Of a DNA stretch of 64,000 nt, positions 44,495 to 55,102 are shown piece after piece; within the stretch, counting starts at the first letter, position 1, and each line of letters begins with the position of its first letter. The notes under the pieces were generated by a model, which had not been told where the DNA came from, did no database searches, and worked only from the letters and a program-made list of their open reading frames with translations. The position numbers and the translations under genes are program-made. This DNA comes from Mannheimia haemolytica. Lineage in GTDB: Bacteria; Pseudomonadota; Gammaproteobacteria; Enterobacterales; Pasteurellaceae. Location: the NCBI RefSeq assembly GCF_004342115.1, contig NZ_SMAC01000003.1, positions 1-64,000 of the forward strand, in the 5' to 3' direction.

Positions 44495-46576
44495 TTATTG
44501 ATTTTTACGGATTAAATTAACTTCTTTTAATAAGGCTTGAATATCTTTATCTGTGAAGATCTCCTCGAGGTTAACACTAAGCCGACGTCGCCAGTTTGCA
44601 TATTGTGTACTGGTTCCCGGAATGTTAACCGGCTCAGTCATACCCAACCAGTCTTCGGGTTGGAAGCCGAATAATCCGCTGCTTACATTTGCAACATAGG
44701 TTTGTAAACAGTGAATAAATGCGGTATTCACCGGAGAATTAAGTTGCTCGCTAATTTCAGGGGCGATCTCTACGTTATGTTCTTGTAAGCGTTGTAAGAT
44801 TTTGGCTTTGGCATTGACTCGATCTTGCTTAAGGATTGCCAAAATATCCGAATTAGGATAGACGCCGAATTTTTCGCCTAATTCAAAATCATAGCCACGC
44901 CAATAACCATTGATAGTCGGTAAATCGTGGGTGCTTAATGTGGTCATTGCTTGGTAAGGGTAATGCTGTAAGTCTCGACTCTTCCCTTGTTCATCAAATT
45001 CAAAATAGAAAATTTTGTAAGATAAAATTCCCGCATTTTTGAGCTTGCTCACAATTTCTTTTGGCACAGTACCTAAATCTTCACCGATAATTAGGCATTG
45101 GTGGCGTTGGCTTTCAAGTGCCAAAATTGCGATTAAATCATCAACTGGATAACGAATATAAGCACCATTAACCGCACTATCGCCTTTGGGGATCCACCAT
45201 AAACGGAGTAAAGACATAATATGGTCAAGGCGTAATGCACCGCAATGACTCATATTAGCTCTGACTAACTCAATAAACGGACGGTAGGCTTGTTGCTTTA
45301 ATACATGCGGATTCATTGGGGTTAAGCCCCAGTTTTGTCCTTGCGGACCTAATACATCAGGCGGAGCGCCGACAGAGGCATTTAAGCAATAAAGTTGTTT
45401 GTCATTCCACGTTTCTGCACCATTCGGGCTGACGCCAACGGCGAGATCGCGATACATACCAATACGCATATTTTGCTGACGGCAGATAGCATCACATTCT
45501 GCTAGCTGTTGATCGGCAACGAATTGTAACCAAAGGTAAAATTCTATGTCGGTTTTATGCGTTTCTCTAAATTGCTGCACGGCTGCGGAGTGGTAGTCTT
45601 GGTAGGCTTTCTCCCAGAAATCCCAGCCCCATTGGTCGGCAAATTGTGCCGATAGATGCTGATGAAGGGCATCAAATGTGGCTTGAACTTGTAAGCTTTC
45701 ACCACCTTTTTGTACAAATTCGATAAAAGCAGGGGCAGCGCAAGCGGTCATATTTTGCTGAAATTTTGCGAAAGCAAAGCGTAGCCCTTTCAATTTCAAC
45801 GGAATGATTTGCTCGTAATTCAACCAATCCTGAGTGCGTAATTCTGATAATTGTTGTTGGATTTCAGCAGAATGAAACCAAGTTTGTGCTTCATCACTTT
45901 GTTGAAATTCCGCTAGCTGATTGATATCAATGTAAGCAATATTCAGCCATCGGCGAGAGGATGGACTGTATGGGCTGGCAGAATTCGGGTTTGCCGGAAA
46001 AAGTGAGTGAATCGGGTTCAAGCCGATAAAATCTGCTTGGTAAGGGGCAATCTGTTGAATGAAGTCTTTTAAATCGCCAAAATCGCCAATCCCCCAGTTG
46101 TGGGCTGATTTTAAGGTGTATAGTTGTAGGAAGGTTCCCCACAATCTTTTTTGTTCAATGACGGCTTGTGGTTGGTAGCAGCGTTCCGGAGCGATAATAA
46201 TGGTGCAATTAAAGGTTTTATCTACCGTTTTTAGCTGTAATTGGTGATAACCTAAGGGCAAATCTTGAGGTAATGTAATTCCCCTTGCTTTAATTTTGCC
46301 GGAAATAATTTGGTTTGAATTTTCTAGTTGTAGCTGCCAAGTACCGGTTAACGGATGTTTTTTATCCGCTAAATGAAAAGGTAAAAAACAGGGTTGGTGC
46401 TGGTAAAAAATGTTGACCGTAGGGATAGGTGTTTCTCTTGCTTGAGTATTGCCGTTAAAGGCTTTGAATAACGAGTGTTTTATTTTTTCAGATGCTGTTT
46501 TTTTTACACCACGCTCATCGAAAAAATAGGGCATAATTCCAGCCCGATAATATTGTTTGGCAGTTATTTTCATCAT
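44495..46576 (-). CDS. malQ: 4-alpha-glucanotransferase (amylomaltase)
   Basis: A 693-residue GH77 enzyme that disproportionates maltodextrins in the cytoplasm, releasing glucose and longer chains for MalP. Motifs: NPIHSLFPANPNSASPYSPSSR, the nucleophile Asp in GALRLDHIMSLLRLWWIPKG, acid/base Glu in IIGEDLGTVP, and LSTHDLPT. Length matches E. coli MalQ (694). Two adjacent ATG codons share one GGAG; either could start. It follows malP by 78 bases (malPQ order). Confidence 0.95.
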   Translation of the reverse strand: MMKITAKQYYRAGIMPYFFDERGVKKTASEKIKHSLFKAFNGNTQARETPIPTVNIFYQHQPCFLPFHLADKKHPLTGTWQLQLENSNQIISGKIKARGITLPQDLPLGYHQLQLKTVDKTFNCTIIIAPERCYQPQAVIEQKRLWGTFLQLYTLKSAHNWGIGDFGDLKDFIQQIAPYQADFIGLNPIHSLFPANPNSASPYSPSSRRWLNIAYIDINQLAEFQQSDEAQTWFHSAEIQQQLSELRTQDWLNYEQIIPLKLKGLRFAFAKFQQNMTACAAPAFIEFVQKGGESLQVQATFDALHQHLSAQFADQWGWDFWEKAYQDYHSAAVQQFRETHKTDIEFYLWLQFVADQQLAECDAICRQQNMRIGMYRDLAVGVSPNGAETWNDKQLYCLNASVGAPPDVLGPQGQNWGLTPMNPHVLKQQAYRPFIELVRANMSHCGALRLDHIMSLLRLWWIPKGDSAVNGAYIRYPVDDLIAILALESQRHQCLIIGEDLGTVPKEIVSKLKNAGILSYKIFYFEFDEQGKSRDLQHYPYQAMTTLSTHDLPTINGYWRGYDFELGEKFGVYPNSDILAILKQDRVNAKAKILQRLQEHNVEIAPEISEQLNSPVNTAFIHCLQTYVANVSSGLFGFQPEDWLGMTEPVNIPGTSTQYANWRRRLSVNLEEIFTDKDIQALLKEVNLIRKNQ

Positions 46577-46654
46577 TTCTCTCCATATATAAATACATAT
46601 GAAATACAGCAGAAAATAGGCGACTTTCTTTATTGTAGAAGTCGCCCGAATTTA

Positions 46655-49024
46655 TTATCTATTCAACCAAATACGTTGTTGATAATCTTTAATTGAGCGG
46701 TCTGAGCTAAATGCACCCAAACGAGCAGTATTTAAAATTGCACTACGCAGCCAAGTTTCTTGATCTAAATAGGCTACACCAATTTTCTCTTGTGCTTGGC
46801 GATAGCTATCAAAGTCGGCAAAGACTAGGAAAGGATCTCGTTCCAACAGGCTATCTAACATCAGCTTGAATGCCTCTTTATCTCCGTTAGAGGCTTTTCC
46901 TGTGGCTAAGAAATCAACCGCATTTTTCAGAATCGGATCTTGGTTATAGTAGGCTTTCGGTTGGTAGCCTTTTGCTAATAATTCCCTCACGCTTTCTACG
47001 GTGTGACCGAAGATAAAGACATTCTCCTCACCGACCATATCAGCAATTTCAACATTGGCACCGTCTAGCGTACCTAAGGTTAATGCGCCGTTGAGTGCCA
47101 ATTTCATATTACCGGTACCGGAGGCTTCTTTACCTGCCATTGAAATCTGTTCTGATACATCAGCTGCTGGAATAATTTTTTCCGCAAGACTGACTCGATA
47201 ATCCGGTAAGAATGCCACTTGTAGTCGATCATTTACCTGCTTGTCGTTATTAATAATATCTGCCACATTATTAATAGCGTGAATAATATTTTTTGCTAAA
47301 TAATAACCCGGTGCAGCTTTGCCCGAGAATAGGAATAGACGTGGTGTGTAGTCTTGGTTCGGGTTAGCTTTTAGCGATTGATAGGTCGCAATAATGTTTA
47401 ACAAATTCAAATGTTGGCGTTTATATTCGTGGAAACGCTTAATTTGCACATCAAAAATCGCATTAGGATTGACATTTAACCCTAATGTTTTATGGATTTC
47501 ATTGGCTAAAACCACTTTGTTATTGCGTTTAATGCGTTGATATTCTTCACGGAAACCGGTGTCATCCGCATATTGTTCAACGCCTTTTAATAATTCCAGA
47601 TTGTGTGTCCAATCTTGTTTTAAGGTACGATCCAATAAATCACTTAATTGTGGATTAGCTTGTCGAATCCAGCGGCGAGGTGTGATGCCGTTAGTAACAT
47701 TGCAGAATTTTGTTGGGAATAATTTGTGGTATTCCGGGAATAGATCGGTCACTAAGAGATCGGAGTGAATTTCCGCAACGCCGTTTACACGGAAGCAGGT
47801 GACAACGCAGAGGTTTGCCATACGCACACGGTAATCAAATAGCACGGCTAATTTTTCCCAAATTTTTGCATCATCACCAAATTCTGCCTGTACTTTGTCG
47901 TGGAAAATATCATTGATTTTTTCCACAATTTGATAATGGCGAGGTAATAGCTGCTTAAATAGGCGTTGATCCCATTGTTCAAGTGCTTCAGGTAATAAGG
48001 TATGGTTAGTGTAAGCAAAGGTATTGCTGCAAATATCCCAAGCCTGCTCCCAAGTGAATTGATGTTCATCTAACAGTACACGCATCAATTCAGGTATAGC
48101 GAGCGTTGGATGGGTATCATTGAGTTGAATAACTTGGCGTTTTGCTAAATCTTCTAACGAATAACCTTCGCTAATGTGACGATCTAAAATATCGGCAACC
48201 GAGCAGGCACAATGGAAGTATTGCTGCATTAAGCGTAATTTTTGTCCGGCTTGATGGTTGTCGTTTGGATACAGCACTTGAGTTAGTGCGGCTGCATTGA
48301 CAATCGTTTTATCGGCACTTAAAAATTTACCCTCATTAAAGGCATCAAAATCAAAAGATTGGTCACTATCTGCTTGCCATAAACGTAATGGTTGAATGAT
48401 GTTGTTTTTATAACCTACAATCGGCAAGTCAAAGGCTTTGCCTTGAATGGTCAATTTAGGCTGCCATTCATATTGATCGGCTTGGATATGTTTGATTTTT
48501 CCACCAAACCCGATATGGCGGGTTTTAGACGGATTAAAACGATGCCACGGGTAGCTGTCACGAGCCCAAGTATCCGCTGCTTCTTTCTGCATTCCCTCTT
48601 TGAAGCTTTGTTTAAACAGACCATATTGATAATGAAGCCCATAGCCGGTTGCATTTTGTCCGACAGTTGCCATCGAATCTAAAAAGCAGGCAGCAAGACG
48701 ACCTAATCCGCCATTACCCAGTGCCGGATCACGCTCTTGTTCTAAAACATCTACTAATTCAACTTGATATTGTTTAAGATAGTCACGAATTTGTTCGTAA
48801 TAACCTAAATTCATTAAATTATTGCCGGTTAACCGACCGATTAAGAACTCCATTGAGAGGTAGTTCACGTGGCGTGATTCTGTCGGTTTGGTTGCAGGCT
48901 GGCTATAAATTAGCTCAAGGGAACCTTCAGCAACAACTTGATACCACTGCTGTAAGGTAAAGTGTTTTGGATCTGTCACATCAAAGTAGCGACAGTATTT
49001 TTCTACAATAGAATTAAATGTCAT
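46655..49024 (-). CDS. malP: Maltodextrin phosphorylase
   Basis: A 789-residue GT35 phosphorylase converting maltodextrins to glucose-1-phosphate. The pyridoxal-phosphate site is [17 protein letters not shown] near residue 640; [20 protein letters not shown] and [17 protein letters not shown] are also present. The linkage to malQ and malT identifies it as MalP rather than GlgP. Start 49024 is the family start; the longer frame upstream runs into the malT promoter. MalT-box-like sequences lie upstream. Confidence 0.93.
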   Translation of the reverse strand: MTFNSIVEKYCRYFDVTDPKHFTLQQWYQVVAEGSLELIYSQPATKPTESRHVNYLSMEFLIGRLTGNNLMNLGYYEQIRDYLKQYQVELVDVLEQERDPALGNGGLGRLAACFLDSMATVGQNATGYGLHYQYGLFKQSFKEGMQKEAADTWARDSYPWHRFNPSKTRHIGFGGKIKHIQADQYEWQPKLTIQGKAFDLPIVGYKNNIIQPLRLWQADSDQSFDFDAFNEGKFLSADKTIVNAAALTQVLYPNDNHQAGQKLRLMQQYFHCACSVADILDRHISEGYSLEDLAKRQVIQLNDTHPTLAIPELMRVLLDEHQFTWEQAWDICSNTFAYTNHTLLPEALEQWDQRLFKQLLPRHYQIVEKINDIFHDKVQAEFGDDAKIWEKLAVLFDYRVRMANLCVVTCFRVNGVAEIHSDLLVTDLFPEYHKLFPTKFCNVTNGITPRRWIRQANPQLSDLLDRTLKQDWTHNLELLKGVEQYADDTGFREEYQRIKRNNKVVLANEIHKTLGLNVNPNAIFDVQIKRFHEYKRQHLNLLNIIATYQSLKANPNQDYTPRLFLFSGKAAPGYYLAKNIIHAINNVADIINNDKQVNDRLQVAFLPDYRVSLAEKIIPAADVSEQISMAGKEASGTGNMKLALNGALTLGTLDGANVEIADMVGEENVFIFGHTVESVRELLAKGYQPKAYYNQDPILKNAVDFLATGKASNGDKEAFKLMLDSLLERDPFLVFADFDSYRQAQEKIGVAYLDQETWLRSAILNTARLGAFSSDRSIKDYQQRIWLNR

Positions 49025-49082
49025 AGGAAACCCCCGGTTAAAGATGAATGTCGCTATTATGTAAAATCCAAATAAAATCAAA

Positions 49083-49156
49083 TCATCCCAATAATCATCT
49101 TGTATGGTATGATTATAAGGAAGTAGTGAGAACACAAATGGTGGATATATCATCCC
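49083..49156 (-). promoter_or_regulatory. MalT-box-like repeats in the malP-malT intergenic region
   Basis: Two copies of TCATCCC (49083-49089 and 49150-49156), the complement of the MalT core GGGATGA, lie 67 bases apart in the same orientation, reading toward malP. A weaker TCATCT is at 49095. In E. coli MalT binds direct repeats with core GGATGA upstream of malPQ, so this arrangement fits activation of malPQ. Confidence 0.6.
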
Positions 49157-49187
49157 TATTTTGTTATGAGAGAAAATTGAATTTATT

Positions 49188-51914
49188 ATGTTAATACCAT
49201 CAAAACTTGTTTGTTCTTTTCGATTACAAAACAGCATTCCTCGAAAACGTTTAATTCAAGAATTAGACAAATCTTGCAGTTATCCGGTCGTATTGATAAA
49301 TGCACCGGCAGGTTATGGCAAAACCACTCTGGTTTCCCAATGGATTGAAAATAAAAAGAATATCGGCTGGTATGCGTTAGATGAAGGCGATAATAATTCA
49401 GATCGTTTTGCCACTTATTTTAGTGCGGCATTGCATTCAGCAATCAATGAAGAAATAGACGTATTGTTAGAGGAAAATCGTAAAGCTAATTTATTAGCTT
49501 TATTTAATCAATTATTGATTAAAGCCGCGGCATTTTCAGAGCATTTTTATCTTGCTATTGATGATTATCATATTATTGAAAATGATGAAATTCACGAAGC
49601 ATTAAAATATTGGATTAAACATCAACCGTCTAATATGACGCTTATCTTGATTTCTCGATCAATTCCCCCGTTAAGTATTGCCAGTTTAAGAGTGCAAGAA
49701 CAATTATTGGAAATTGATATTAACCAGTTAATGTTTGATCACCAAGAAAGTACCGCTTTTTTTCAAGCAAGATTAGGTTCGGAGTTAAATCAGCAAGATG
49801 TTATCGCACTGTGTAACGAAGTTGAAGGGTGGCCCACAGCCCTTCAGCTAATTAGCCTTTTTGCAAAAAATAAATCACACACGCTACAAGTACCACTGCA
49901 AGATATTGCCAAACGTTTAGCCAAATCAAACCATTTTCATATTAACGAATATTTAGCCGATGAAGTGCTTAATAAAGTCGATGAAGAGACTCGTTTGTTT
50001 ATTTTGCGTTGTTCGGTTTTGCATTCAATAAATGAGTCTTTAGTGCAGGCTGTTACAGGGGAGCAAAACAGTCGCACCAAATTAGAGTCTCTCGAAAAGC
50101 AAGGTTTGTTTTTACAACAAATGGCAAACAGTAAGTGGCAGAGTAGTGATGATAGCTGGTGGAAATTCCATCCGCTTTTTGCTTCCTTTTTAAATTTATG
50201 TTGCCAAAATGAGTTATATGCTGAATTACCGCAACTGCATCAAAAGGCGGCGAATGCGTGGTTACAATTAGGCTATGTTACAGAAGCCTTACATCACGCA
50301 ATGCAGTTATCGGATACCGGATTACTACTCAATATTTTGAGCAAACACGCTTGGACGGTGTTTCATCAAGGAGAACTCAAATTATTGGAAGAGAGCTTAA
50401 ATTGCTTAGATTACGCCCATTTAACCGAACATACTAATTTGGTGTTACTCAAAGCCTGGTTGGTACAAAGCCAGCACCGCCATATTGAAGTAGGTGGTAT
50501 TTTAGCGGATTTTTCTCGTGCATTAACTGAAAATAAAATTGAATTGAGCAAAACTGCCAATGCGGAATTTAATGTGCTACGGGCACAAGTTGCTATCAAT
50601 TCCGGTGATGAGAATACCGCACTTCAATTAGCGTCTGAAGCGTTAAACGATCTTTCAGAAAATGCCTATTATGCTCATATTGTTGCAACGTCTATTATTG
50701 GCGAAGCTCATCATTGCCACGGCAATCTGGCAGAAGCATTAGCAATGTTGCAAAAAGCAGAGCGTATGGCACGTCAGCATCATACTTACCACAATATTTT
50801 GTGGTCACAGCTTCAACAATCTGAAATTTTGCTTGCCCAAGGGTTTTCACAAGCAGCCTATGAAATGTTAGATAAAGCAAGCGAGTTTGTGAAAGAAAAC
50901 CATCTACAAAAAGTGCCGATGTATGAATTTTTGCTACGTTCTAAAGGCAAGATTTTATGGGAATGGTATAACTTAGATAAAGCTGAATCAATGGCAGTTG
51001 CCGGAATGAATGCCTTATCTAAATTTGAAGATAAGTTACAATGCTTAACTTTACTCACGAAGATCTCGTTGGCTCGAGGCAATTTGGATAACACTGCCCG
51101 ATTATTAGGCGAGGTCGAACAATTAGAACATTCTCATTCTTATCACCACGATTGGATTGCCAACGCCGATCAGGTACGTATATTTTATTGGCAGATGACC
51201 AATGACGTTTCTGCGGTGAGGAACTGGTTAATTCAAAACCCCTCACCGGTTTCAGATAAAAATCATTTTACCCAAGTGCAATGGCGAAATATTGCACGGT
51301 CTCGAATCTTGCTTGAGGAATATCACGAGGCGAAAGCCATTTTAGATAATTTAATTGAAACGGCTGAAAAATTTTCTCTGATTAGCGATTTAAATCGCGC
51401 ATTAATTGTTCGTAACCGGCTTTATTTTTTACAAGGCGAGAAAGAATTGGCTCAGCAAGATTTAATTCAGGCACTAAAACTCACCCGCCAAACGAATTTT
51501 ATCAGTGCGTTTGTGATTGAAGGGGATGTAATGGCACAGCAGATCCGCCATTTATTGCAACTTAATGTGCTAGATGAACTGGTATTGCACAAAGCACAGT
51601 TTATTTTACGCAACATCAATCAATTTTATCGCCAAAAATTTGCCCATTTTGATGAAAACTTTGTGAATCAATTATTGAAAAATCCGAAAGTGCCGGAACT
51701 CTTAAAAATTAGTCCGCTCACTCAGCGGGAATGGCAAGTATTGGGTTTGATTTACTCCGGATATAGCAATGAACAAATTTCAGATGAATTGCAAGTGGCT
51801 GCAACCACGATTAAAACCCATATCCGAAATCTTTATCAGAAAATCGGTGTGACGAATCGTAACGAAGCAATCAGCTATACGAAAGAACTGCTGATGTTGA
51901 TGGGGTATCATTGA
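49188..51914 (+). CDS. malT: Maltose regulon transcriptional activator MalT
   Basis: A 908-residue STAND ATPase activator, collinear with E. coli MalT (901). The N-terminus MLIPSKL is identical. The NTPase domain has Walker [17 protein letters not shown] (~38-53) and [13 protein letters not shown]-like sensor domain follows (~440-800). The LuxR-type helix-turn-helix is [20 protein letters not shown] near residue 845, with [16 protein letters not shown]. It activates mal operons when bound to maltotriose and ATP. Divergent from malPQ. Confidence 0.96.
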   Translation: MLIPSKLVCSFRLQNSIPRKRLIQELDKSCSYPVVLINAPAGYGKTTLVSQWIENKKNIGWYALDEGDNNSDRFATYFSAALHSAINEEIDVLLEENRKANLLALFNQLLIKAAAFSEHFYLAIDDYHIIENDEIHEALKYWIKHQPSNMTLILISRSIPPLSIASLRVQEQLLEIDINQLMFDHQESTAFFQARLGSELNQQDVIALCNEVEGWPTALQLISLFAKNKSHTLQVPLQDIAKRLAKSNHFHINEYLADEVLNKVDEETRLFILRCSVLHSINESLVQAVTGEQNSRTKLESLEKQGLFLQQMANSKWQSSDDSWWKFHPLFASFLNLCCQNELYAELPQLHQKAANAWLQLGYVTEALHHAMQLSDTGLLLNILSKHAWTVFHQGELKLLEESLNCLDYAHLTEHTNLVLLKAWLVQSQHRHIEVGGILADFSRALTENKIELSKTANAEFNVLRAQVAINSGDENTALQLASEALNDLSENAYYAHIVATSIIGEAHHCHGNLAEALAMLQKAERMARQHHTYHNILWSQLQQSEILLAQGFSQAAYEMLDKASEFVKENHLQKVPMYEFLLRSKGKILWEWYNLDKAESMAVAGMNALSKFEDKLQCLTLLTKISLARGNLDNTARLLGEVEQLEHSHSYHHDWIANADQVRIFYWQMTNDVSAVRNWLIQNPSPVSDKNHFTQVQWRNIARSRILLEEYHEAKAILDNLIETAEKFSLISDLNRALIVRNRLYFLQGEKELAQQDLIQALKLTRQTNFISAFVIEGDVMAQQIRHLLQLNVLDELVLHKAQFILRNINQFYRQKFAHFDENFVNQLLKNPKVPELLKISPLTQREWQVLGLIYSGYSNEQISDELQVAATTIKTHIRNLYQKIGVTNRNEAISYTKELLMLMGYH

Positions 51915-51979
51915 TCACAAGCTCATGGGGAACAAGCGGTCTATTTTTAGTAATTTTTTGCAACTTGTTTCCCCGAACC

Positions 51980-52018
51980 GGCTTCAAGTTTTCCCCAGAA
52001 GAGAGAAAACTTGAAGCC
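51980..52018. repeat. 14-bp perfect inverted repeat between malT and malS
   Basis: GGCTTCAAGTTTTC (51980-51993) / GAAAACTTGAAGCC (52005-52018) lies between the convergent malT and malS stop codons. It has no T-run, but position suggests a bidirectional transcript end or mRNA-stabilising stem. Confidence 0.65.
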
Positions 52019-52027
52019 AAAGTAGAT

Positions 52028-54085
52028 TTAATTTCCGGCCCAAACCACCATCACTTTATCTTCATTCAACACACGCTTAAATGCAAAGTAGCTATCATTT
52101 TTGATGAGTTGATGGACACCTGCGCCAATAGCCGGATGGCGTTGGCGGAATTGTGTCAATTTTTGCCAATGTTGATGCAATGCCTGTTTCTGAGGATCTT
52201 GCTGCAACTCTTGCCAATTCATATCCGACCGGGTGCCTTGTATCAGGTCTGAACCGGTCGCACCAAATGTCCGCCCACTTTCATCACCATAATAGATTTG
52301 CACTGCACCGGGTGAAAGCAACAGCAAATTTGCGGCGGTTTTGTGTTTTTCGATATTTTGTTCACTATCCGAATGGAAAAATAATCGAGTATCGTGTGAA
52401 GATAAATAGCTCAACACATTGAAGTCGCTTAATTTGCGATTCATTTCGGCATAAATCGGCTCAATATGGGCAAAGCAATTTAACCCTTGTTTAGCCTGAT
52501 CTTGAAAATCGAAATTGATCATTGCATCAAAACCGTTTTGATAATAGTCACTTTTGAACACGCCGTGTCCCCACGCTTCTCCTGTCATCCAAAAGCGATC
52601 GTTAAAACCGGCGTTCGGATTGGCTTTTTGCCATTCGTTTAAGGCTTGTTGTGCCGATTGTTTTAATACCAGCCACGTGGATTTTTCAACGTGTTTGGCG
52701 GTATCAACCCGAAAACCGTCAATGCCATATTTTCTGACCCAATCGGATAACCAACCAATTAAATAATCACGCACTTTGGCGTTTGGTAATGTTTTGGCAT
52801 TGGTATTTTTATTTGCAAAAAATTCAGGTAATTTGACCGCTTGTTCGCTCTCGGTTTTTAGATCAGGAAGGGCAGCGAGCGACATTTTTAAATCATCAAA
52901 TTTAGGGCTGTCGTAATCGGCAATATCAGCTCTAACCCATTCTTTTCCCCACCAATTTTGCCAAGCCTGATTATCGTTAAAGCGAATGAAATCATTGAAA
53001 CTGTGCCAATTTTGTCCTGATTTCGGCTTCCAGTGTGTCCATTTTTCGCCTAATGTGCGGCTAATTTCGTCCGGTGTTAAGTAAAATCCGCCAAAGTTAA
53101 ACTCCTGCATATCGGCAAGCGTCGCGTAGCCGGTATGGTTCATCACCACATCAAATAGCACCCGAATACCACGCTGGTGGGCTTGTTGAACAAAGCGACT
53201 TAAATCGTCTTCAGTACCCATATTGGCATCTAATTTCGTCCAATCTAAATGATAGTAACCGTGATAGCCATAATGCGGAAAATCCCCCTTATCACCGCCG
53301 CCAACCCAGCCGTGCATTTGTTCTAACGGAGAGCTAATCCACAATACGTTTACCCCAAGTTGTTGTAGGTAATCGAGCTTTTCGGTTAATCCTTTTAAAT
53401 CACCACCGTGAAAGGTGCCGATTTCTTGCATTCCGTCTTTTTGGCGGTGGTAGCTGTGGTCATTGGTCGGATCGCCGTTATAAAAGCGGTCGGTCAGCAC
53501 AAAATAGACGGTGGCATTTTTCCAATCAAACGTTGCCGTATTTTCGGTATTGCTTTTTTCCAGCAAAATCAGACCGCTTGCGTTTTCATTGGGCATTAAG
53601 GTGACTTTGCCGTTTTTAACGATAGCGGTGTTGCCTGAATAAAAATCGCTAACCGATTCGCCTTCGGCAAAAGTGGAAGAAACATCAATTTCAATCGGTT
53701 TTTTATCCCAATTCGGGCAACTTTGAAACATCGCTTCATTGTGCTGTAGCTGCTGTTCTACGCTGATTGTGAGTGTCGGAGTGCCGCTTCGCAGATCAAT
53801 TTGTGCCAGATAGTTGCCTTGACGAAACAACCGCAGTTGTGGAGCTTCATTTATACAAGGGACTAACGCAACCGATTGATTTAATTTTATCGCTTGTTGG
53901 GGTTGATAACATTGTTCGCCAAATTTGAACCTAAGCGGATAGCTCCCTTTTTCCAATTGAACTTGAGATTGATACAACCGTTTTTCGAGATTATCGTTAA
54001 AATCAGAAAAATGAGAATGTTGCCAAGATTGGGCAAAAAGGCTTGAGGTATAGAATAAGCAGAGATAAGGTAACGCATTTTTCAT
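52028..54085 (-). CDS. malS: Periplasmic alpha-amylase MalS
   Basis: A 685-residue GH13 enzyme with a short signal peptide (ALPYLCLFYTSSLFA). An N-terminal accessory domain (to ~190) precedes the catalytic barrel: YFVLTDRFYNGDPTND, DVVMNHTG, the nucleophile Asp in GIDGFRVDTAKHV, acid/base Glu in MTGEAWG and LSSHDTRLF. MalS hydrolyses long maltodextrins in the periplasm before import. It starts 74 bases after malG, so it is probably expressed with malEFG; an uptake-signal hairpin lies between. E. coli has malS at a separate locus. Confidence 0.93.
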   Translation of the reverse strand: MKNALPYLCLFYTSSLFAQSWQHSHFSDFNDNLEKRLYQSQVQLEKGSYPLRFKFGEQCYQPQQAIKLNQSVALVPCINEAPQLRLFRQGNYLAQIDLRSGTPTLTISVEQQLQHNEAMFQSCPNWDKKPIEIDVSSTFAEGESVSDFYSGNTAIVKNGKVTLMPNENASGLILLEKSNTENTATFDWKNATVYFVLTDRFYNGDPTNDHSYHRQKDGMQEIGTFHGGDLKGLTEKLDYLQQLGVNVLWISSPLEQMHGWVGGGDKGDFPHYGYHGYYHLDWTKLDANMGTEDDLSRFVQQAHQRGIRVLFDVVMNHTGYATLADMQEFNFGGFYLTPDEISRTLGEKWTHWKPKSGQNWHSFNDFIRFNDNQAWQNWWGKEWVRADIADYDSPKFDDLKMSLAALPDLKTESEQAVKLPEFFANKNTNAKTLPNAKVRDYLIGWLSDWVRKYGIDGFRVDTAKHVEKSTWLVLKQSAQQALNEWQKANPNAGFNDRFWMTGEAWGHGVFKSDYYQNGFDAMINFDFQDQAKQGLNCFAHIEPIYAEMNRKLSDFNVLSYLSSHDTRLFFHSDSEQNIEKHKTAANLLLLSPGAVQIYYGDESGRTFGATGSDLIQGTRSDMNWQELQQDPQKQALHQHWQKLTQFRQRHPAIGAGVHQLIKNDSYFAFKRVLNEDKVMVVWAGN

Positions 54086-54106
54086 AGACAGCCCTAATAA
54101 AGATTG

Positions 54107-54138
54107 ACGACCGCAGTATCAGCTCGACAAGCGGTCGT
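54107..54138 (-). repeat. Uptake-signal hairpin between malG and malS
   Basis: ACGACCGC (54107-54114) / GCGGTCGT (54131-54138) is followed on the minus strand by CAATCTTTATT. It may partly terminate transcription between malG and malS. Confidence 0.45.
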
Positions 54139-54159
54139 TTTTAGAGAATTTTTTGCAAA

Positions 54160-55050
54160 CTAGCCTTTCACGCCGCCGGCAGTTAAACCACCGATTAACC
54201 AGCGTTGTGCCAATAAGAAGACCAGCGTAATCGGAATTGCGGATAAGACCGCCGCTGCTGCGAAGTCACCCCATAAATAGTTTTGCGGATAGAGGTATTG
54301 TTGCATACCAACGGCTAGGGTGTAGCTGTTTACATCACGCAATAGGAGTGAGGCAACCGGTACTTCGGTAATGGCGGCAATAAATGAAAGAATGAAAACT
54401 ACCGCCAAAATCGGCACTGAAAGCGGTAATAAGATTAATCGGAACGCTTGCCACGGGGTTGCACCATCAAGGGAAGCGGCTTCTTCCAATGAACCATCAA
54501 TCGTTTCAAAGTAGCCTTTGATTGTCCAAACGTGTAAGGCAATTCCGCCTAAGTAGGCAAAAATAACACCACCGTGTGTGTTTAAACCAAGAAACGGTAC
54601 ATACTGCCCAAGACGATCAAACAACGCATATAAGGCAACTAAGGAAAGCACTGCCGGGAACATTTGGAAAATCAGCATACCTTGTAGAATGGTTTTTTTG
54701 CCTTTAAATTTCATTCGGGCAAATGCATAAGCACAGGTCGTAGATAAGGTTACAATGCCGATAGAGGTAATTGTTGCCACTTTGATGGAGTTCCATAACC
54801 AGCGTAGCACCGGGAATGGCGGCGGTGTGACTGTACCATCGGCGTGTGTAACATCAAAACCAAGAGCGGCTTGCCAATGTTCCCACGAAATTTGGCTTGG
54901 AATAATATCACCGATAGCCAGATTTCCCGGTCGTAACGAAATGCCAATCACCATTAATAAAGGGAAAATAATTAAGGCAAGGAAACAGATTAAGATGAAA
55001 TGGGTTGCCCATACCCGATAACGCACAGATTTAGATTGAACAATTGCCAT
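54160..55050 (-). CDS. malG: Maltose ABC transporter permease MalG
   Basis: A 296-residue permease with six helices and the MalK-coupling EAA loop [20 protein letters not shown]; length equals E. coli MalG (296). The C-terminus [10 protein letters not shown] is the MalG tail known to insert near the MalE site. It forms MalFGK2 with the neighbouring malF product, 52 bases upstream. Confidence 0.96.
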   Translation of the reverse strand: MAIVQSKSVRYRVWATHFILICFLALIIFPLLMVIGISLRPGNLAIGDIIPSQISWEHWQAALGFDVTHADGTVTPPPFPVLRWLWNSIKVATITSIGIVTLSTTCAYAFARMKFKGKKTILQGMLIFQMFPAVLSLVALYALFDRLGQYVPFLGLNTHGGVIFAYLGGIALHVWTIKGYFETIDGSLEEAASLDGATPWQAFRLILLPLSVPILAVVFILSFIAAITEVPVASLLLRDVNSYTLAVGMQQYLYPQNYLWGDFAAAAVLSAIPITLVFLLAQRWLIGGLTAGGVKG

Positions 55051-55102
55051 ATATAACTCCTAAAGTTAGTTTGGGGTCGGGATTGTTAAATCCCTCCCGC
55101 TT

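Noticed and set aside
51911..52252. 113-codon frame after malT
   Set aside because: It starts at the malT stop and runs antisense to malS, with no domain and no Shine-Dalgarno.
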